DNA of 64,000 nucleotides from Actinomycetes bacterium (GTDB taxonomy: Bacteria > Actinomycetota > Actinomycetes > Mycobacteriales > Mycobacteriaceae). A model generated the notes under the pieces. That model saw only the letters and a program-made list of their open reading frames with translations. It was not told the origin of the DNA and made no database searches. Location: assembly GCA_023404955.1 (NCBI GenBank), contig JAEXZY010000121.1:186001-250000 (forward strand), in the 5' to 3' direction. Position 1 is the first letter of the stretch. Each line of letters opens with the position of its first letter. Positions 39,952 to 48,805 of this stretch are shown here, one piece after another. A program made the position numbers and the translations under genes.

Positions 39952-40635
39952 ATGACCGCACCCGCCCCCGTCATCGAGATCTCCGACGTCTGGAAACTGC
40001 ACAAACTCGGCGACGAGGTCGTCAAGGCGCGGATGGCCGCCGATCTCACCGTCATGCCGGGTGAGTTCGTGTGCCTGATGGGCCCCAGCGGCAGCGGAAA
40101 ATCCACGCTGCTCAACATCATCGGCGGGCTCGACAGGCCGACCAAAGGCACCGTGACCGTCGCCGGCAAGGACACCGCGACGCTGACCGAGAGCCAATTC
40201 GCGGCGCTGCGGCACGACAAGGTCGGCTTCATCTTCCAGAGCTACAACCTGATCCCGTTCCTGTCCGCGGTCGAAAACGTCGAACTGCCCCTGATGTTCG
40301 AGCCCTACGATCGAGATGCGTTGCGCCGCCGCGCCACCGAATTGCTGGAGCTCGTCGGCCTCGGACATCGGGTCCACCATCAACCGACCAAGATGTCGGG
40401 TGGTGAACAGCAGCGGACCGCGATTGCGCGCTCGTTGATCAGCAACCCGGCGCTCGTGCTCGCCGACGAGCCGACCGCGAACCTGGATCACCGCACCGGC
40501 GAGACCGTGGTGCGCCTGCTGCGCGAGCTGTGCTCGACGATGGGCGTGACCGTCGTCGCCAGCACCCATGACCCCACGGTGGCCGACGAAGCGAGCCGTG
40601 TCGTCCGGATGAAAGACGGACAGATCGTCAACTGA
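39952..40635 (+). CDS. ABC transporter ATP-binding protein (LolD/MacB type)
   Basis: A 227-residue ATPase. Walker A is GPSGSGKSTLL, the Q-loop FIFQSYNLIP, the signature MSGGEQQRTAIARSLI, Walker B LVLADEPTANLD, and the switch His in STHDPTVAD. YKL..GDEVVKA-type N-terminal sequence (WKLHKLGDEVVKARMA) is typical of MacB/LolD ATPases, which drive FtsX-like permeases by mechanical coupling. It is the third gene of the exporter operon, and the amino-acid permease gene starts 15 bases downstream. Confidence 0.93.
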   Translation: MTAPAPVIEISDVWKLHKLGDEVVKARMAADLTVMPGEFVCLMGPSGSGKSTLLNIIGGLDRPTKGTVTVAGKDTATLTESQFAALRHDKVGFIFQSYNLIPFLSAVENVELPLMFEPYDRDALRRRATELLELVGLGHRVHHQPTKMSGGEQQRTAIARSLISNPALVLADEPTANLDHRTGETVVRLLRELCSTMGVTVVASTHDPTVADEASRVVRMKDGQIVN

Positions 40636-40650
40636 GTTGGGAGACAACCT

Positions 40651-42162
40651 ATGACGCAGACCGAGCCCGCGCCGCCCACCGGGCGTGACGCGCTGATGAC
40701 CACCGAGCTGGTCCCCGAACAGATCCTGCCCAAGGTGATGACGACGTTCGGCCTCACCGCCGCCTACGTGTTCATCATCTGCTGGGTCACCGGATCGTCG
40801 GTGATGGCCGCCGGCGGCTGGACGGCCATTCCGATGTGGGTGTTGGGCATCCTGACCTTCCTGATTCCGGCCGGCATGGCAGTCGTGGAATTGGGCAACC
40901 TGTGGCCCGGTCAGGGCGGCGTCTACATTTGGGCCACCCGCACCATGGGGGAGACCTGGGGATTCATCGGCGGTTACCTGTCCTGGGTGCCGGTGATCCT
41001 CAACGCCGCGTCCTCGCCGGCGGTGGTGCTGCAGTTCCTGCTGCTGGCCTTTCACGCCGAACTCGGGCTGACCACGAGCATCATCCTGCAGCTGGTCATC
41101 CTGTGGACCGTGATCGGCCTCGCACTGGCGAAATTGGCTGCCAATCAGAAGATCATGAACATCGTCTTCGTGGTGTACGGCGTCCTGACGGTGACGATCT
41201 TCGTCTGCGGACTGCTCTTCGCGGTCAACAACGGCTCGGGCACGCCGTTCAGCTGGGCCGAGGCCACCGTCCCGAATTTCGCTGTCGCAGGGTTCCTCTA
41301 CGGCACCGTGCTGCTGTATCTGCTCGGCGTCGAGACGCCCTACAACATGGGCGCGGAGTTCCTCTCGGTGCGCAAGAGCGGGCCCAAGATGATCCTGTGG
41401 GGATCGGCTGCGCTGGTCGGCATCTACCTGCTCACGACTCTGGGCACGATGATGGCGCTGCCCAGCGACGAGATCGACCCGGTGACCGGCGTGATCGGCA
41501 TGCTCGACGTCGCCGGTTTCCCCGGTCTGATGGAGGTCTGCGCGATCGTGCTCGCGTTCATCATCATCGTCGCGCTGATGACCTACCAGGTGGCGTACTC
41601 CCGGCTGATCTTCGTCTCCGGTCTGGAACGGCACCTGCCGCGCCTGTTCACCCATCTCAACCCGCGCACCCGTAACCCGGTGACCGCGATCCTGATCCAG
41701 GGCGTCATCTCGTCGCTGATCCTGGTCGGGTTGTACTCGCAGAGCAGCATGGCCAACGTGACGATCTACCTGCAGGGCGGGCTGTCCACGGTGTGGTTGC
41801 TGTCGGGCTTCTTCTTCTTGTTCCCGGTGATCATCGCCCGGCGCAAGTACGCCGATCGCTATGCCAATGAACAGTTCTGGCGTATCCCGGGCGGCATGGC
41901 CGGCGTGTGGATCACCGTCGTGGTGGGCACGGTGGCCACCATCGGCGGCGTCTACTACTCGTTCGTCACCCCGTGGATCGACGTGCCGTCGGCGACCTGG
42001 ATGACGTGGGTGGGCGGCATCAGCCTGGGCATGTTCGCGCTCGGCCTGATCGTCTACGTCTTCGGCCGGCGGTCGGCGCACAAGGTTTCCAAGGAGGACT
42101 CGCTGGCGCACCTCGCCGTCTTCGACCTCACCGACAAGGACAAGGCAGAAGGGACCGTCTGA
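40651..42162 (+). CDS. APC-family amino acid/amine permease
   Basis: A 503-residue transporter with about 12 hydrophobic helices and the APC core: GWTAIPMWVLGILTF-type helices, WPGQGGVYIWATRTMGETWGF, AELGNLWPGQGG-like N-terminal region, and a long cytoplasmic C-terminus. It would import an amino acid or amine by proton coupling. The stop overlaps the ATG of the amine oxidase (TGATG), so it probably supplies that enzyme's substrate. This is inference from the overlap. Confidence 0.88.
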   Translation: MTQTEPAPPTGRDALMTTELVPEQILPKVMTTFGLTAAYVFIICWVTGSSVMAAGGWTAIPMWVLGILTFLIPAGMAVVELGNLWPGQGGVYIWATRTMGETWGFIGGYLSWVPVILNAASSPAVVLQFLLLAFHAELGLTTSIILQLVILWTVIGLALAKLAANQKIMNIVFVVYGVLTVTIFVCGLLFAVNNGSGTPFSWAEATVPNFAVAGFLYGTVLLYLLGVETPYNMGAEFLSVRKSGPKMILWGSAALVGIYLLTTLGTMMALPSDEIDPVTGVIGMLDVAGFPGLMEVCAIVLAFIIIVALMTYQVAYSRLIFVSGLERHLPRLFTHLNPRTRNPVTAILIQGVISSLILVGLYSQSSMANVTIYLQGGLSTVWLLSGFFFLFPVIIARRKYADRYANEQFWRIPGGMAGVWITVVVGTVATIGGVYYSFVTPWIDVPSATWMTWVGGISLGMFALGLIVYVFGRRSAHKVSKEDSLAHLAVFDLTDKDKAEGTV

Positions 42163-44174
42163 TGACGATGGAGGACACCCGGGTGCGCGCCGACGAAGGC
42201 GCTGCAGTCGGCCGTTATCCGCTCGATCCGCTCACCGGTGCCGAGATCGAGGCCGCCGCCGAGATCGTTCGGTCCAGCGAATACGGCACGCCCACACTGA
42301 AATTCGTGATGATCTATCTGGCCGAACCTGCGAAGACGGCGACGCTGACCTTCGCGGGCGCCGACGTGGCGCGGTGCGCGTTCGTCACGATGTACGACGC
42401 CGCGGCCAAGATGGTGTACGAGGCGGTGGTCAACCTCGATGCCCGTCTCATCGAGACCTGGACACCGGTGCCCGGCCGTTTCCCGTCGTATCTCGTCGAG
42501 CACATGACCGGGGTCGAGGAGAAGGTTCGCGAGGACCCGCGCTGGCAGGAGGCGATGCGGGCGCGCGGCGTCACCGACTTCAGCCTGGCGATGATCGATC
42601 CCTGGCCGGCCGGTTATTACGGCAGTACAGACCATTACGACAACTCGGCGCTGATCTGCCGGCCGCTGACGTTCATGCGGTCTGCGCCGTCGGAACACGG
42701 ATACGCCCGCCCGGTCGAAGGTCTGATCGTCACGTTCGACCTCGACGCCATGACGGTGCTCGACGTCGAGGACCACGGGGTGGTGCCACTGCCGCCGACG
42801 GCGGGCAACTACTCCGAGCAGTTCATGTTCGACGCCAACAACAGGCCGGCGTTCACGCAGTTCCGTGACGATGTGAAGCCGATCGAGATCACCCAGCCCG
42901 ACGGCCCGAGCTTCACCGTCGACGGCTGGAACGTCACCTGGCAGAAGTGGTCCCTGCGCATCGGATTCAACCCGCGTGAGGGCGTCACTCTGCACGAGGT
43001 GACCTACACCGACCGCGGCGTCACGCGGCCGATCCTCTATCGCGGATCGCTGTCGGAGATGGTCGTCCCCTACGGCGACACGTCGCCGACGCACTGGAAC
43101 AAAAACGTCTTTGACATGGGCGAAGTGGGGATGGGCTTCTCGGCGAACCCGCTGACGCTGGGATGCGACTGTTTGGGCGAGATCTTCTACTTCGACGGCA
43201 CGGTGAACGATTCCGCCGGCAACGCCGTGACGATTCCGAATGCGATCTGCATGCACGAGGAGGATTACGGGATCTCCTGGAAGCACACCGATTTCCGCAC
43301 CGAGGAGGTCGAGGTCAGGCGGTCGCGCCGATTGGTGATCTCGATGATCTGCACCGTCGGCAACTACGAGTACGGATTCTTCTGGTACCTGTACAACGAC
43401 GCCTCGATCGAGGTCGAGGTCAAGTTGTCCGGTGTGCTGACGACCGGGGCGGTCGCCGACGGTGAGACGCCGCGGTGGGGCAAGTTGGTCGCTCCCGGAA
43501 TCTACGGTCCGAACCACCAGCACTTCTTCAACTTCCGGCTCGACATGAGTGTGGACGGCCCGAACAACAGTGTGTACGAAGTGGATTCGATTCCCGAGCC
43601 GGACCCTGAGCTCAATCCGCACCACAACGCGTGGATCGTGCGGGACACGCTGGTGGAGTCCGAAGCCGACGGGGCGCGGGACTGGAACTGGTCGACGGGC
43701 CGGTACTGGAAGGTGGCCAACCCCGAGAAGATCAACGAACTCGGCAGCCCGGTGGCCTACAAGTTGGTGCCCAAGGACATCGTGCCGGTGATGGTGCAGG
43801 AAGGCTCCTACATCTACGACCGTGCGCGATTCGTCCAGCACAACCTGTGGGTGACCCGCTACGACCCCAAGGAGATGTTCGCGGCGGGTGACTACATGTA
43901 CCAGTCCGCGGACGCTCAGGGCCTGCCGGAGTTCATCGCCGACGATGCGCCGCTGGAGAACACCGACGTGGTGCTCTGGTACACCCTCGGTGCGCACCAC
44001 GTGGTCAGGCCGGAGGACTGGCCGGTGATGCCGTGTGCGTACGCGGGCTTCCATCTGAAGCCGATCGGGTTCTTCGACGGCAACCCGGCGCTGGACCTGC
44101 CGCCGTCACCGCCCAAGGCCTGCCACATGAACCACAGCGGACTGCCGGTGGCCGAGCGCGCGATGGAGTCCTGA
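42162..44174 (+). CDS. Copper-containing primary-amine oxidase
   Basis: A 670-residue topaquinone amine oxidase (EC 1.4.3.21 type), which oxidises primary amines to aldehyde, ammonia and H2O2. By my count the cofactor precursor is Tyr402 in VGNYEYGFFW. The copper ligands are His452 and His454 (NHQHFFNF) and His560 (QHNLWVTRY). The N-terminal D2/D3 domains and the beta-sandwich are present, and no signal peptide is visible, as in other actinobacterial enzymes. It is coupled to the APC permease upstream. The gene ends nine bases from the convergent MarR stop. Confidence 0.93.
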   Translation: MTMEDTRVRADEGAAVGRYPLDPLTGAEIEAAAEIVRSSEYGTPTLKFVMIYLAEPAKTATLTFAGADVARCAFVTMYDAAAKMVYEAVVNLDARLIETWTPVPGRFPSYLVEHMTGVEEKVREDPRWQEAMRARGVTDFSLAMIDPWPAGYYGSTDHYDNSALICRPLTFMRSAPSEHGYARPVEGLIVTFDLDAMTVLDVEDHGVVPLPPTAGNYSEQFMFDANNRPAFTQFRDDVKPIEITQPDGPSFTVDGWNVTWQKWSLRIGFNPREGVTLHEVTYTDRGVTRPILYRGSLSEMVVPYGDTSPTHWNKNVFDMGEVGMGFSANPLTLGCDCLGEIFYFDGTVNDSAGNAVTIPNAICMHEEDYGISWKHTDFRTEEVEVRRSRRLVISMICTVGNYEYGFFWYLYNDASIEVEVKLSGVLTTGAVADGETPRWGKLVAPGIYGPNHQHFFNFRLDMSVDGPNNSVYEVDSIPEPDPELNPHHNAWIVRDTLVESEADGARDWNWSTGRYWKVANPEKINELGSPVAYKLVPKDIVPVMVQEGSYIYDRARFVQHNLWVTRYDPKEMFAAGDYMYQSADAQGLPEFIADDAPLENTDVVLWYTLGAHHVVRPEDWPVMPCAYAGFHLKPIGFFDGNPALDLPPSPPKACHMNHSGLPVAERAMES

Positions 44175-44183
44175 GCCCGGCGG

Positions 44184-44600
44184 TCAGGTCAACGCGGACA
44201 GGATCCGGCGCAACTCGCGCTGGTCAAGCTCGGGCAGCGATCCGAGCACCCGCTGCTCGGCGTCCTGAATCCCGTCGTCGGTGCGTGCGAGCAGGGCCCG
44301 CCCGTCGCGCGTCAGCTCGGCGGGCAGCGACCGTCCCGACGGCACCGCGGCGGGCCGCGACACCAGACCGCGCTCCTGCAGGCTGCGCACGACGATGTTC
44401 ATCGCCTGGGGAGAGACCATGACGTCGCGGGCCAGTTCGGCGTTGGACTGTCCCGGCCGATGGGACAGCAGCCGCATGCAGATGTACTGCGGGAAGCTCA
44501 GATCCAGGGGTTCGAGCACCGTCGTGGTCACGTCGGCGCGCAGAGCAGACGCCAGCCGGTGCAGCAGATAGCCCAGCGGTGTCTCGTCGCGGTCGCCCAT
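44184..44600 (-). CDS. MarR-family transcriptional regulator
   Basis: A 138-residue winged-helix repressor or activator. Recognition region: SNAELARDVMVSPQAMNIVVRSLQERGLV; wing: RPAAVPSGRSLPAELTRDG. I start at the ATG at 44600; an in-frame extension to 44648 would run through the operator region. It is divergent from a methyltransferase gene, with palindromic TATCAA elements between. It is convergent with the amine oxidase, whose genes it could also control by inference, though no matching site is seen upstream of the permease. Confidence 0.88.
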   Translation of the reverse strand: MGDRDETPLGYLLHRLASALRADVTTTVLEPLDLSFPQYICMRLLSHRPGQSNAELARDVMVSPQAMNIVVRSLQERGLVSRPAAVPSGRSLPAELTRDGRALLARTDDGIQDAEQRVLGSLPELDQRELRRILSALT

Positions 44601-44606
44601 GTCAAC

Positions 44607-44635
44607 TATCTTGACGCATATCAAGCTAATTGATA
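44607..44635. promoter_or_regulatory. MarR operator between divergent genes
   Basis: TATCAA (44619-44624) and TTGATA (44630-44635) form a perfect inverted repeat with five bases between. CTTGA (44610) and TCAAG (44621) form a second overlapping palindrome. The element fills the 46-base gap between the MarR and methyltransferase starts. Confidence 0.6.
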
Positions 44636-44646
44636 CCAAGGATGGC

Positions 44647-45333
44647 ATGACGAACCCCAGTGATGCGATGTTCGACGCCGCCTACCGCGGCGAGGCCGAC
44701 GGGATCGCGGGCGCGCGCCCGCCCTGGAGCATCGATGAGCCGCAACCCGAGATCCGGGCGCTGATCGACGCCGGAATCTGTCACGGTGATGTGCTCGACG
44801 CCGGCTGCGGCGAGGCGGCGGTGTCGATGTACCTCGCCGAACGGGGCTTCACCACGGTCGGCGTGGACCAGTCGCCGACGGCGATCGAGCTGGCGCGCGC
44901 CGAGGCGGCCCGCCGCGGCCTGCGTGACGCGACCTTCGAGGTCGCCGACATCAGTGCGTTCACCGGCTACGACGGTCGCTTCGGCACGATCATCGACTCG
45001 ACCCTGTTCCACTCCATGCCGGTGGAGCTCCGCGAGGGCTACCAGCAATCGATCGTGCGTGCCGCGGCCCCCGGCGCCACATACGTCGTGCTCGTCTTCG
45101 ATCGGGCCGCGATGCCCGCCGGCGGCCCGGTCAACGCGGTCACCGAGCCCGAGCTGCGCGACGTGGTGGCGCGCTACTGGACGATCGACGACATCCGCCC
45201 TGCCCGCATCCACGCCAACGTGCCGGAGTCATTCGCGCAGCACTTCGCGACCTTCGCGGGCGCGGACATCCGCGACGAGGCACCCGGCCGCAAGTCAGTG
45301 GGCGCCTGGCTGCTCACCGCGCACGCGGGCTGA
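44647..45333 (+). CDS. Class I SAM-dependent methyltransferase
   Basis: A 228-residue methyltransferase with the SAM-binding motif VLDAGCGEAAVSMYLAERG, post-I acidic motif VGVDQSPTA and motif II FGTIIDSTLFHSMP. YRGEADGIAGARPPW near the N-terminus resembles thiopurine/tellurite-type or halide methyltransferases, so a small-molecule acceptor is possible. The ATG at 44647 has AAGGA upstream. It is divergent from MarR across a palindromic operator, so it is probably the regulator's main target. Confidence 0.88.
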   Translation: MTNPSDAMFDAAYRGEADGIAGARPPWSIDEPQPEIRALIDAGICHGDVLDAGCGEAAVSMYLAERGFTTVGVDQSPTAIELARAEAARRGLRDATFEVADISAFTGYDGRFGTIIDSTLFHSMPVELREGYQQSIVRAAAPGATYVVLVFDRAAMPAGGPVNAVTEPELRDVVARYWTIDDIRPARIHANVPESFAQHFATFAGADIRDEAPGRKSVGAWLLTAHAG

Positions 45334-45440
45334 CACACCCGGGCGCCCCTGAGCGGCGTGTGCGGCCTGCGATGAGGCAGGATGGGGGAGCCGTCCGCGG
45401 CACTCTCGGGGGCGGCCAAGCGCGAGCGAGAAGGAGTCGG

Positions 45441-46193
45441 ATGGCGGACGCTACAGCCAACGGGGGCCCGACATCGGGGTATCGGCCCGCCTACACCCGG
45501 GTGCTGCTCAAACTGGGCGGTGAGATGTTCGGTGGCGGCCAGGTCGGTCTCGACCCCGACGTCGTCGCCCTGGTCGCCCGCCAGATCGCCGAGGTGGTGC
45601 GCAGCGGCGTCCAGGTGGCGGTCGTCATCGGCGGCGGAAACTTCTTCCGCGGCGCCCAGCTGCAGCAGCGCGGCATGGAGCGCACCCGCTCGGACTACAT
45701 GGGCATGCTCGGCACCGTCATGAACAGCCTTGCGCTGCAGGACTTCCTGGAGAAGGAAGGCATCCAGACCCGGGTGCAGACCGCCATCACCATGGGACAG
45801 GTCGCCGAGCCCTACATCCCGCTGCGCGCGCAGCGGCACCTGGAAAAGGGACGCGTGGTGATCTTCGGCGCCGGCATGGGGCTGCCGTACTTCTCCACCG
45901 ACACCACCGCCGCGCAGCGTGCACTCGAGATCCGGGCGGAGGTCGTGCTGATGGCCAAGGCCGTCGACGGAGTGTTCACCGCGGACCCGCGCACCGATCC
46001 CGATGCCACACTGCTGACGACGATCACGCACCGCGAGGTCATCGACCGCGGGCTCAAAGTGGCCGACGCGACCGCGTTCAGCCTCTGCATGGACAACGGA
46101 ATGCCGATCATGGTGTTCAACCTGCTCACCGACGGCAATATCGCCCGCGCCGTCGCAGGTGAGAAGATCGGCACACTGGTCACCACCTCGTGA
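45441..46193 (+). CDS. pyrH: Uridylate kinase
   Basis: PyrH phosphorylates UMP to UDP and is feedback regulated by UTP and GTP. The 250-residue sequence has RVLLKLGGEMFGGG, VIGGGNFFRG, DYMGMLGTVMNSLALQDFLE and KAVDGVFTADPRTDPDAT. The ATG at 45441 has AAGGAG upstream. It starts the conserved operon pyrH-frr-cdsA-rlmN, with gaps of 43 bases, one base and 16 bases. Confidence 0.97.
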   Translation: MADATANGGPTSGYRPAYTRVLLKLGGEMFGGGQVGLDPDVVALVARQIAEVVRSGVQVAVVIGGGNFFRGAQLQQRGMERTRSDYMGMLGTVMNSLALQDFLEKEGIQTRVQTAITMGQVAEPYIPLRAQRHLEKGRVVIFGAGMGLPYFSTDTTAAQRALEIRAEVVLMAKAVDGVFTADPRTDPDATLLTTITHREVIDRGLKVADATAFSLCMDNGMPIMVFNLLTDGNIARAVAGEKIGTLVTTS

Positions 46194-46236
46194 CCGGTGA
46201 TGTGATCGGCGAGCGACGCGACGGGAGAAGATTCAG

Positions 46237-46794
46237 GTGATCGACGAGACGCTCTTCGATGCCGAGGAGAAGATGGAGAAGGCCGTGTCGGTGGCCCGGG
46301 ACGACCTGGCGGGGATCCGCACCGGACGGGCCAACCCCGGCATGTTCAACCGCATCAACATCGACTACTACGGTGCCGCCACCCCGATCACGCAGCTGTC
46401 GAGCATCAACGTCCCCGAGCCCCGGCTCGTCGTCATCAAGCCCTACGAGGCCAACCAGCTGCGCAACATCGAGGACGCGATCCGCAACTCCGATCTTGGC
46501 GTCAATCCGTCCAACGACGGCAACGTCATCCGGGTCTCGATCCCTCAGCTCACCGAGGAGCGTCGCCGCGACCTGGTCAAGCAGGCCAAGGCCAAGGGTG
46601 AGGATGCGAAGGTCTCCGTGCGCAACGTCCGTCGCAAGGCGATGGAGGAATTGAGCCGCATCAAGAAGGACGGCGACGCCGGCGAGGACGAGGTCACCCG
46701 GGCCGAGAAGGATCTCGACAAGACCACCGCGCAGTACACCAGTCAGATCGACGAGCTGGTCAAACACAAAGAAGGCGAGCTGCTGGAGGTCTGA
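46237..46794 (+). CDS. frr: Ribosome recycling factor
   Basis: RRF (185 residues) splits post-termination ribosomes with EF-G. The whole family pattern is present: EEKMEKAVSVARDDLAGIRTGRANPG, YYGAATPITQLSSI, IRNSDLGVNPSNDGNVIRV and LTEERRRDLVKQAKA, with the long coiled-coil arms. The GTG start follows GGGAGAAG. It sits between pyrH and cdsA as in most bacteria. Confidence 0.97.
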   Translation: MIDETLFDAEEKMEKAVSVARDDLAGIRTGRANPGMFNRINIDYYGAATPITQLSSINVPEPRLVVIKPYEANQLRNIEDAIRNSDLGVNPSNDGNVIRVSIPQLTEERRRDLVKQAKAKGEDAKVSVRNVRRKAMEELSRIKKDGDAGEDEVTRAEKDLDKTTAQYTSQIDELVKHKEGELLEV

Positions 46795-46795
46795 G

Positions 46796-47677
46796 GTGAC
46801 CGATCAGCAACCGATTCCCGTGGCAGACAAGCCGGTCGATTTACCGCCGACCCAGAAGAAATCCCGTGCCGGGCGCAACCTACCCGCTGCCATCGCCGTG
46901 GGCGTGGTGCTCGGCGGGATGGCCATCGGCATCCTGCTGTTCGCCCCGATCTGGTGGTTGCCGCTGCTGGCGGCGGCCATGGCGATCGCCACCCACGAGG
47001 TGATCCGTCGACTGCGCGAGCACGGCTACGTGTTGCCCGTGATCCCGCTGCTGGTCGGTGGTCAGGCGATGATCTGGCTGACGTGGCCGTTCGGGGTGGC
47101 GGGTCTGCTCGGCGGCTACGGCGCCACGATCGTCGTCGCCATGGTCTGGCGTCTGCTCAAGCAGGGCCTCAACAGCCAGCCGGTCAACTACCTGCGCGAC
47201 ATCGCCGCCAGCGTGCTGCTGGCCACCTGGGTGCCGATGTTCGGCGCGTTCACCGCGCTGCTGATATTCGCCGACGACGGCGGCGTGCGGGTCTTCACGG
47301 TCATCGCGACGGTGGTGTTCGCCGACATCGGCGGCTACGTCGCCGGTGTGCTGTTCGGCAAGCATCTGATGGCTCCCGCGATCAGCCCGAAGAAATCGTG
47401 GGAGGGGCTGGGCGGATCGCTGGTGTTCGGCGTCGCCGCTGCGGTGGTTTCCATCACGTTCCTGCTCGACAAGCCGGCCTGGGTCGGTGTGCCCCTGGGC
47501 CTGATGCTGGTGATCACCGGAGTGCTCGGTGACCTGGTGGAATCCCAGATCAAGCGCGATCTCGGCATCAAGGACATGGGCACGCTGCTGCCCGGCCACG
47601 GCGGTCTGATGGACCGCATCGACGCGATGCTGCCCTCGGCGGTGGCCGGATGGATCGTGTTGACCCTGCTGGCCTGA
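46796..47677 (+). CDS. cdsA: Phosphatidate cytidylyltransferase
   Basis: CdsA makes CDP-diacylglycerol from phosphatidate and CTP, the precursor of phosphatidylinositol, PE and cardiolipin. The 293-residue membrane protein has about eight helices and the C-terminal signature SPKKSWEGLGGSLVFG, with KRDLGIKDMGTLLPGHGGLMDRID. The first ~30 residues are hydrophilic. The GTG start overlaps the frr region closely (one-base gap after the stop), so it is translationally linked. Confidence 0.96.
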   Translation: MTDQQPIPVADKPVDLPPTQKKSRAGRNLPAAIAVGVVLGGMAIGILLFAPIWWLPLLAAAMAIATHEVIRRLREHGYVLPVIPLLVGGQAMIWLTWPFGVAGLLGGYGATIVVAMVWRLLKQGLNSQPVNYLRDIAASVLLATWVPMFGAFTALLIFADDGGVRVFTVIATVVFADIGGYVAGVLFGKHLMAPAISPKKSWEGLGGSLVFGVAAAVVSITFLLDKPAWVGVPLGLMLVITGVLGDLVESQIKRDLGIKDMGTLLPGHGGLMDRIDAMLPSAVAGWIVLTLLA

Positions 47678-47693
47678 GATACTGGTCGCAGTC

Positions 47694-48803
47694 ATGTCTG
47701 GTTCTGCCGGGGCGCCCCTGCCCCTCGTCTTCGATGCCCCGCGCCGCGCGATGCCGCCGCGGCACTTCGCCGATCTCGACGAGGCCGGGCGGGCCGCCGC
47801 GGCCGCCGAGCTGGGTCTACCTGCTTTCCGCGGTAAGCAGCTGGCCAACCAGTACTACGGCCGGCTCATCGCGGACCCGACCCAGATGACCGACCTTCCT
47901 GCCGCGGTGCGCGAGCAGGTGGGGCAAGCGCTGTTCCCGACGCTGTTCTCTGCGGCGCGGGAGATCGAATGCGATGCGGGCGAGACCCGCAAGGTGCTGT
48001 GGCGGGCGGTGGATCAGACGACGTTCGAGTCGGTGCTGATGCGCTACCCCGACCGCAACACGGTGTGCATCTCCTCGCAGGCCGGTTGCGGGATGGCGTG
48101 TCCGTTCTGCGCCACCGGTCAGGGCGGCCTCAAGCGCAACCTGTCGACCGCCGAGATCCTCGAGCAGGTGCGCTCGGCGGCCGCCGAGCTGCGGGAGCGG
48201 GACGGCTCGCGGTTGTCCAACATCGTGTTCATGGGCATGGGGGAGCCGCTGGCCAACTACAACCGCGTCGTCGCCGCGGTGCGGCGGATCACCGCGCCCG
48301 CGCCGCAAGGCTTCGGAATCTCTGCGCGGTCGGTGACGGTGTCGACCGTCGGGCTGGCCCCCGCGATCCGCAAGCTCGCCGACGAGAAGCTCAACGTGAC
48401 GCTTGCTCTGTCGTTGCATGCCCCCGACGACGAGCTGCGCGACACCCTGGTGCCGGTCAACAACCGCTGGAAGGTCAGCGAGGCGCTCGAGGCTGCGCGG
48501 TACTACGCCGACGTGACAGGTCGGCGCGTGTCGATCGAGTACGCACTGATCCGCGACGTGAACGACCAACCGTGGCGCGCCGATCTGCTGGGCAAGAAGC
48601 TGCACGGCGCGCTCGGCCCGCTCGTGCACGTCAACCTGATCCCGCTGAACCCGACGCCGGGCAGTGAATGGGACGCCAGTCCCAAACCCGCCGAGCGGGA
48701 ATTCGTACGCCGCGTGCGTGAACGCGGTGTCTCGTGCACGGTGCGTGACACGCGGGGTCGCGAGATCGCCGCGGCCTGCGGGCAATTGGCCGCACAGGGC
48801 TGA
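47694..48803 (+). CDS. rlmN: 23S rRNA/tRNA (adenine-C2)-methyltransferase RlmN
   Basis: RlmN is a radical SAM enzyme that methylates A2503 of 23S rRNA and A37 of tRNAs. The 369-residue sequence has the iron-sulfur motif C-x3-C-x2-C in CGMACPFCATGQGG (Cys132, 136 and 139 by my count), FMGMGEPLANY, and SLHAPDDELRDTLVPVN. The late catalytic Cys lies in GVSCTVRDTRG. It ends the pyrH operon and is convergent with the broken oxidoreductase. Confidence 0.96.
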   Translation: MSGSAGAPLPLVFDAPRRAMPPRHFADLDEAGRAAAAAELGLPAFRGKQLANQYYGRLIADPTQMTDLPAAVREQVGQALFPTLFSAAREIECDAGETRKVLWRAVDQTTFESVLMRYPDRNTVCISSQAGCGMACPFCATGQGGLKRNLSTAEILEQVRSAAAELRERDGSRLSNIVFMGMGEPLANYNRVVAAVRRITAPAPQGFGISARSVTVSTVGLAPAIRKLADEKLNVTLALSLHAPDDELRDTLVPVNNRWKVSEALEAARYYADVTGRRVSIEYALIRDVNDQPWRADLLGKKLHGALGPLVHVNLIPLNPTPGSEWDASPKPAEREFVRRVRERGVSCTVRDTRGREIAAACGQLAAQG

Positions 48804-48805
48804 CG

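Noticed and set aside
39769..42111. 780-codon open frame opposite the ABC and APC transporter genes
   Set aside because: Repeated His/Asp/Gln/Arg composition and no start signal; antisense shadow of real genes.
42054..44054. 666-codon open frame opposite the amine oxidase
   Set aside because: Antisense shadow; the plus-strand protein has complete copper and topaquinone motifs.
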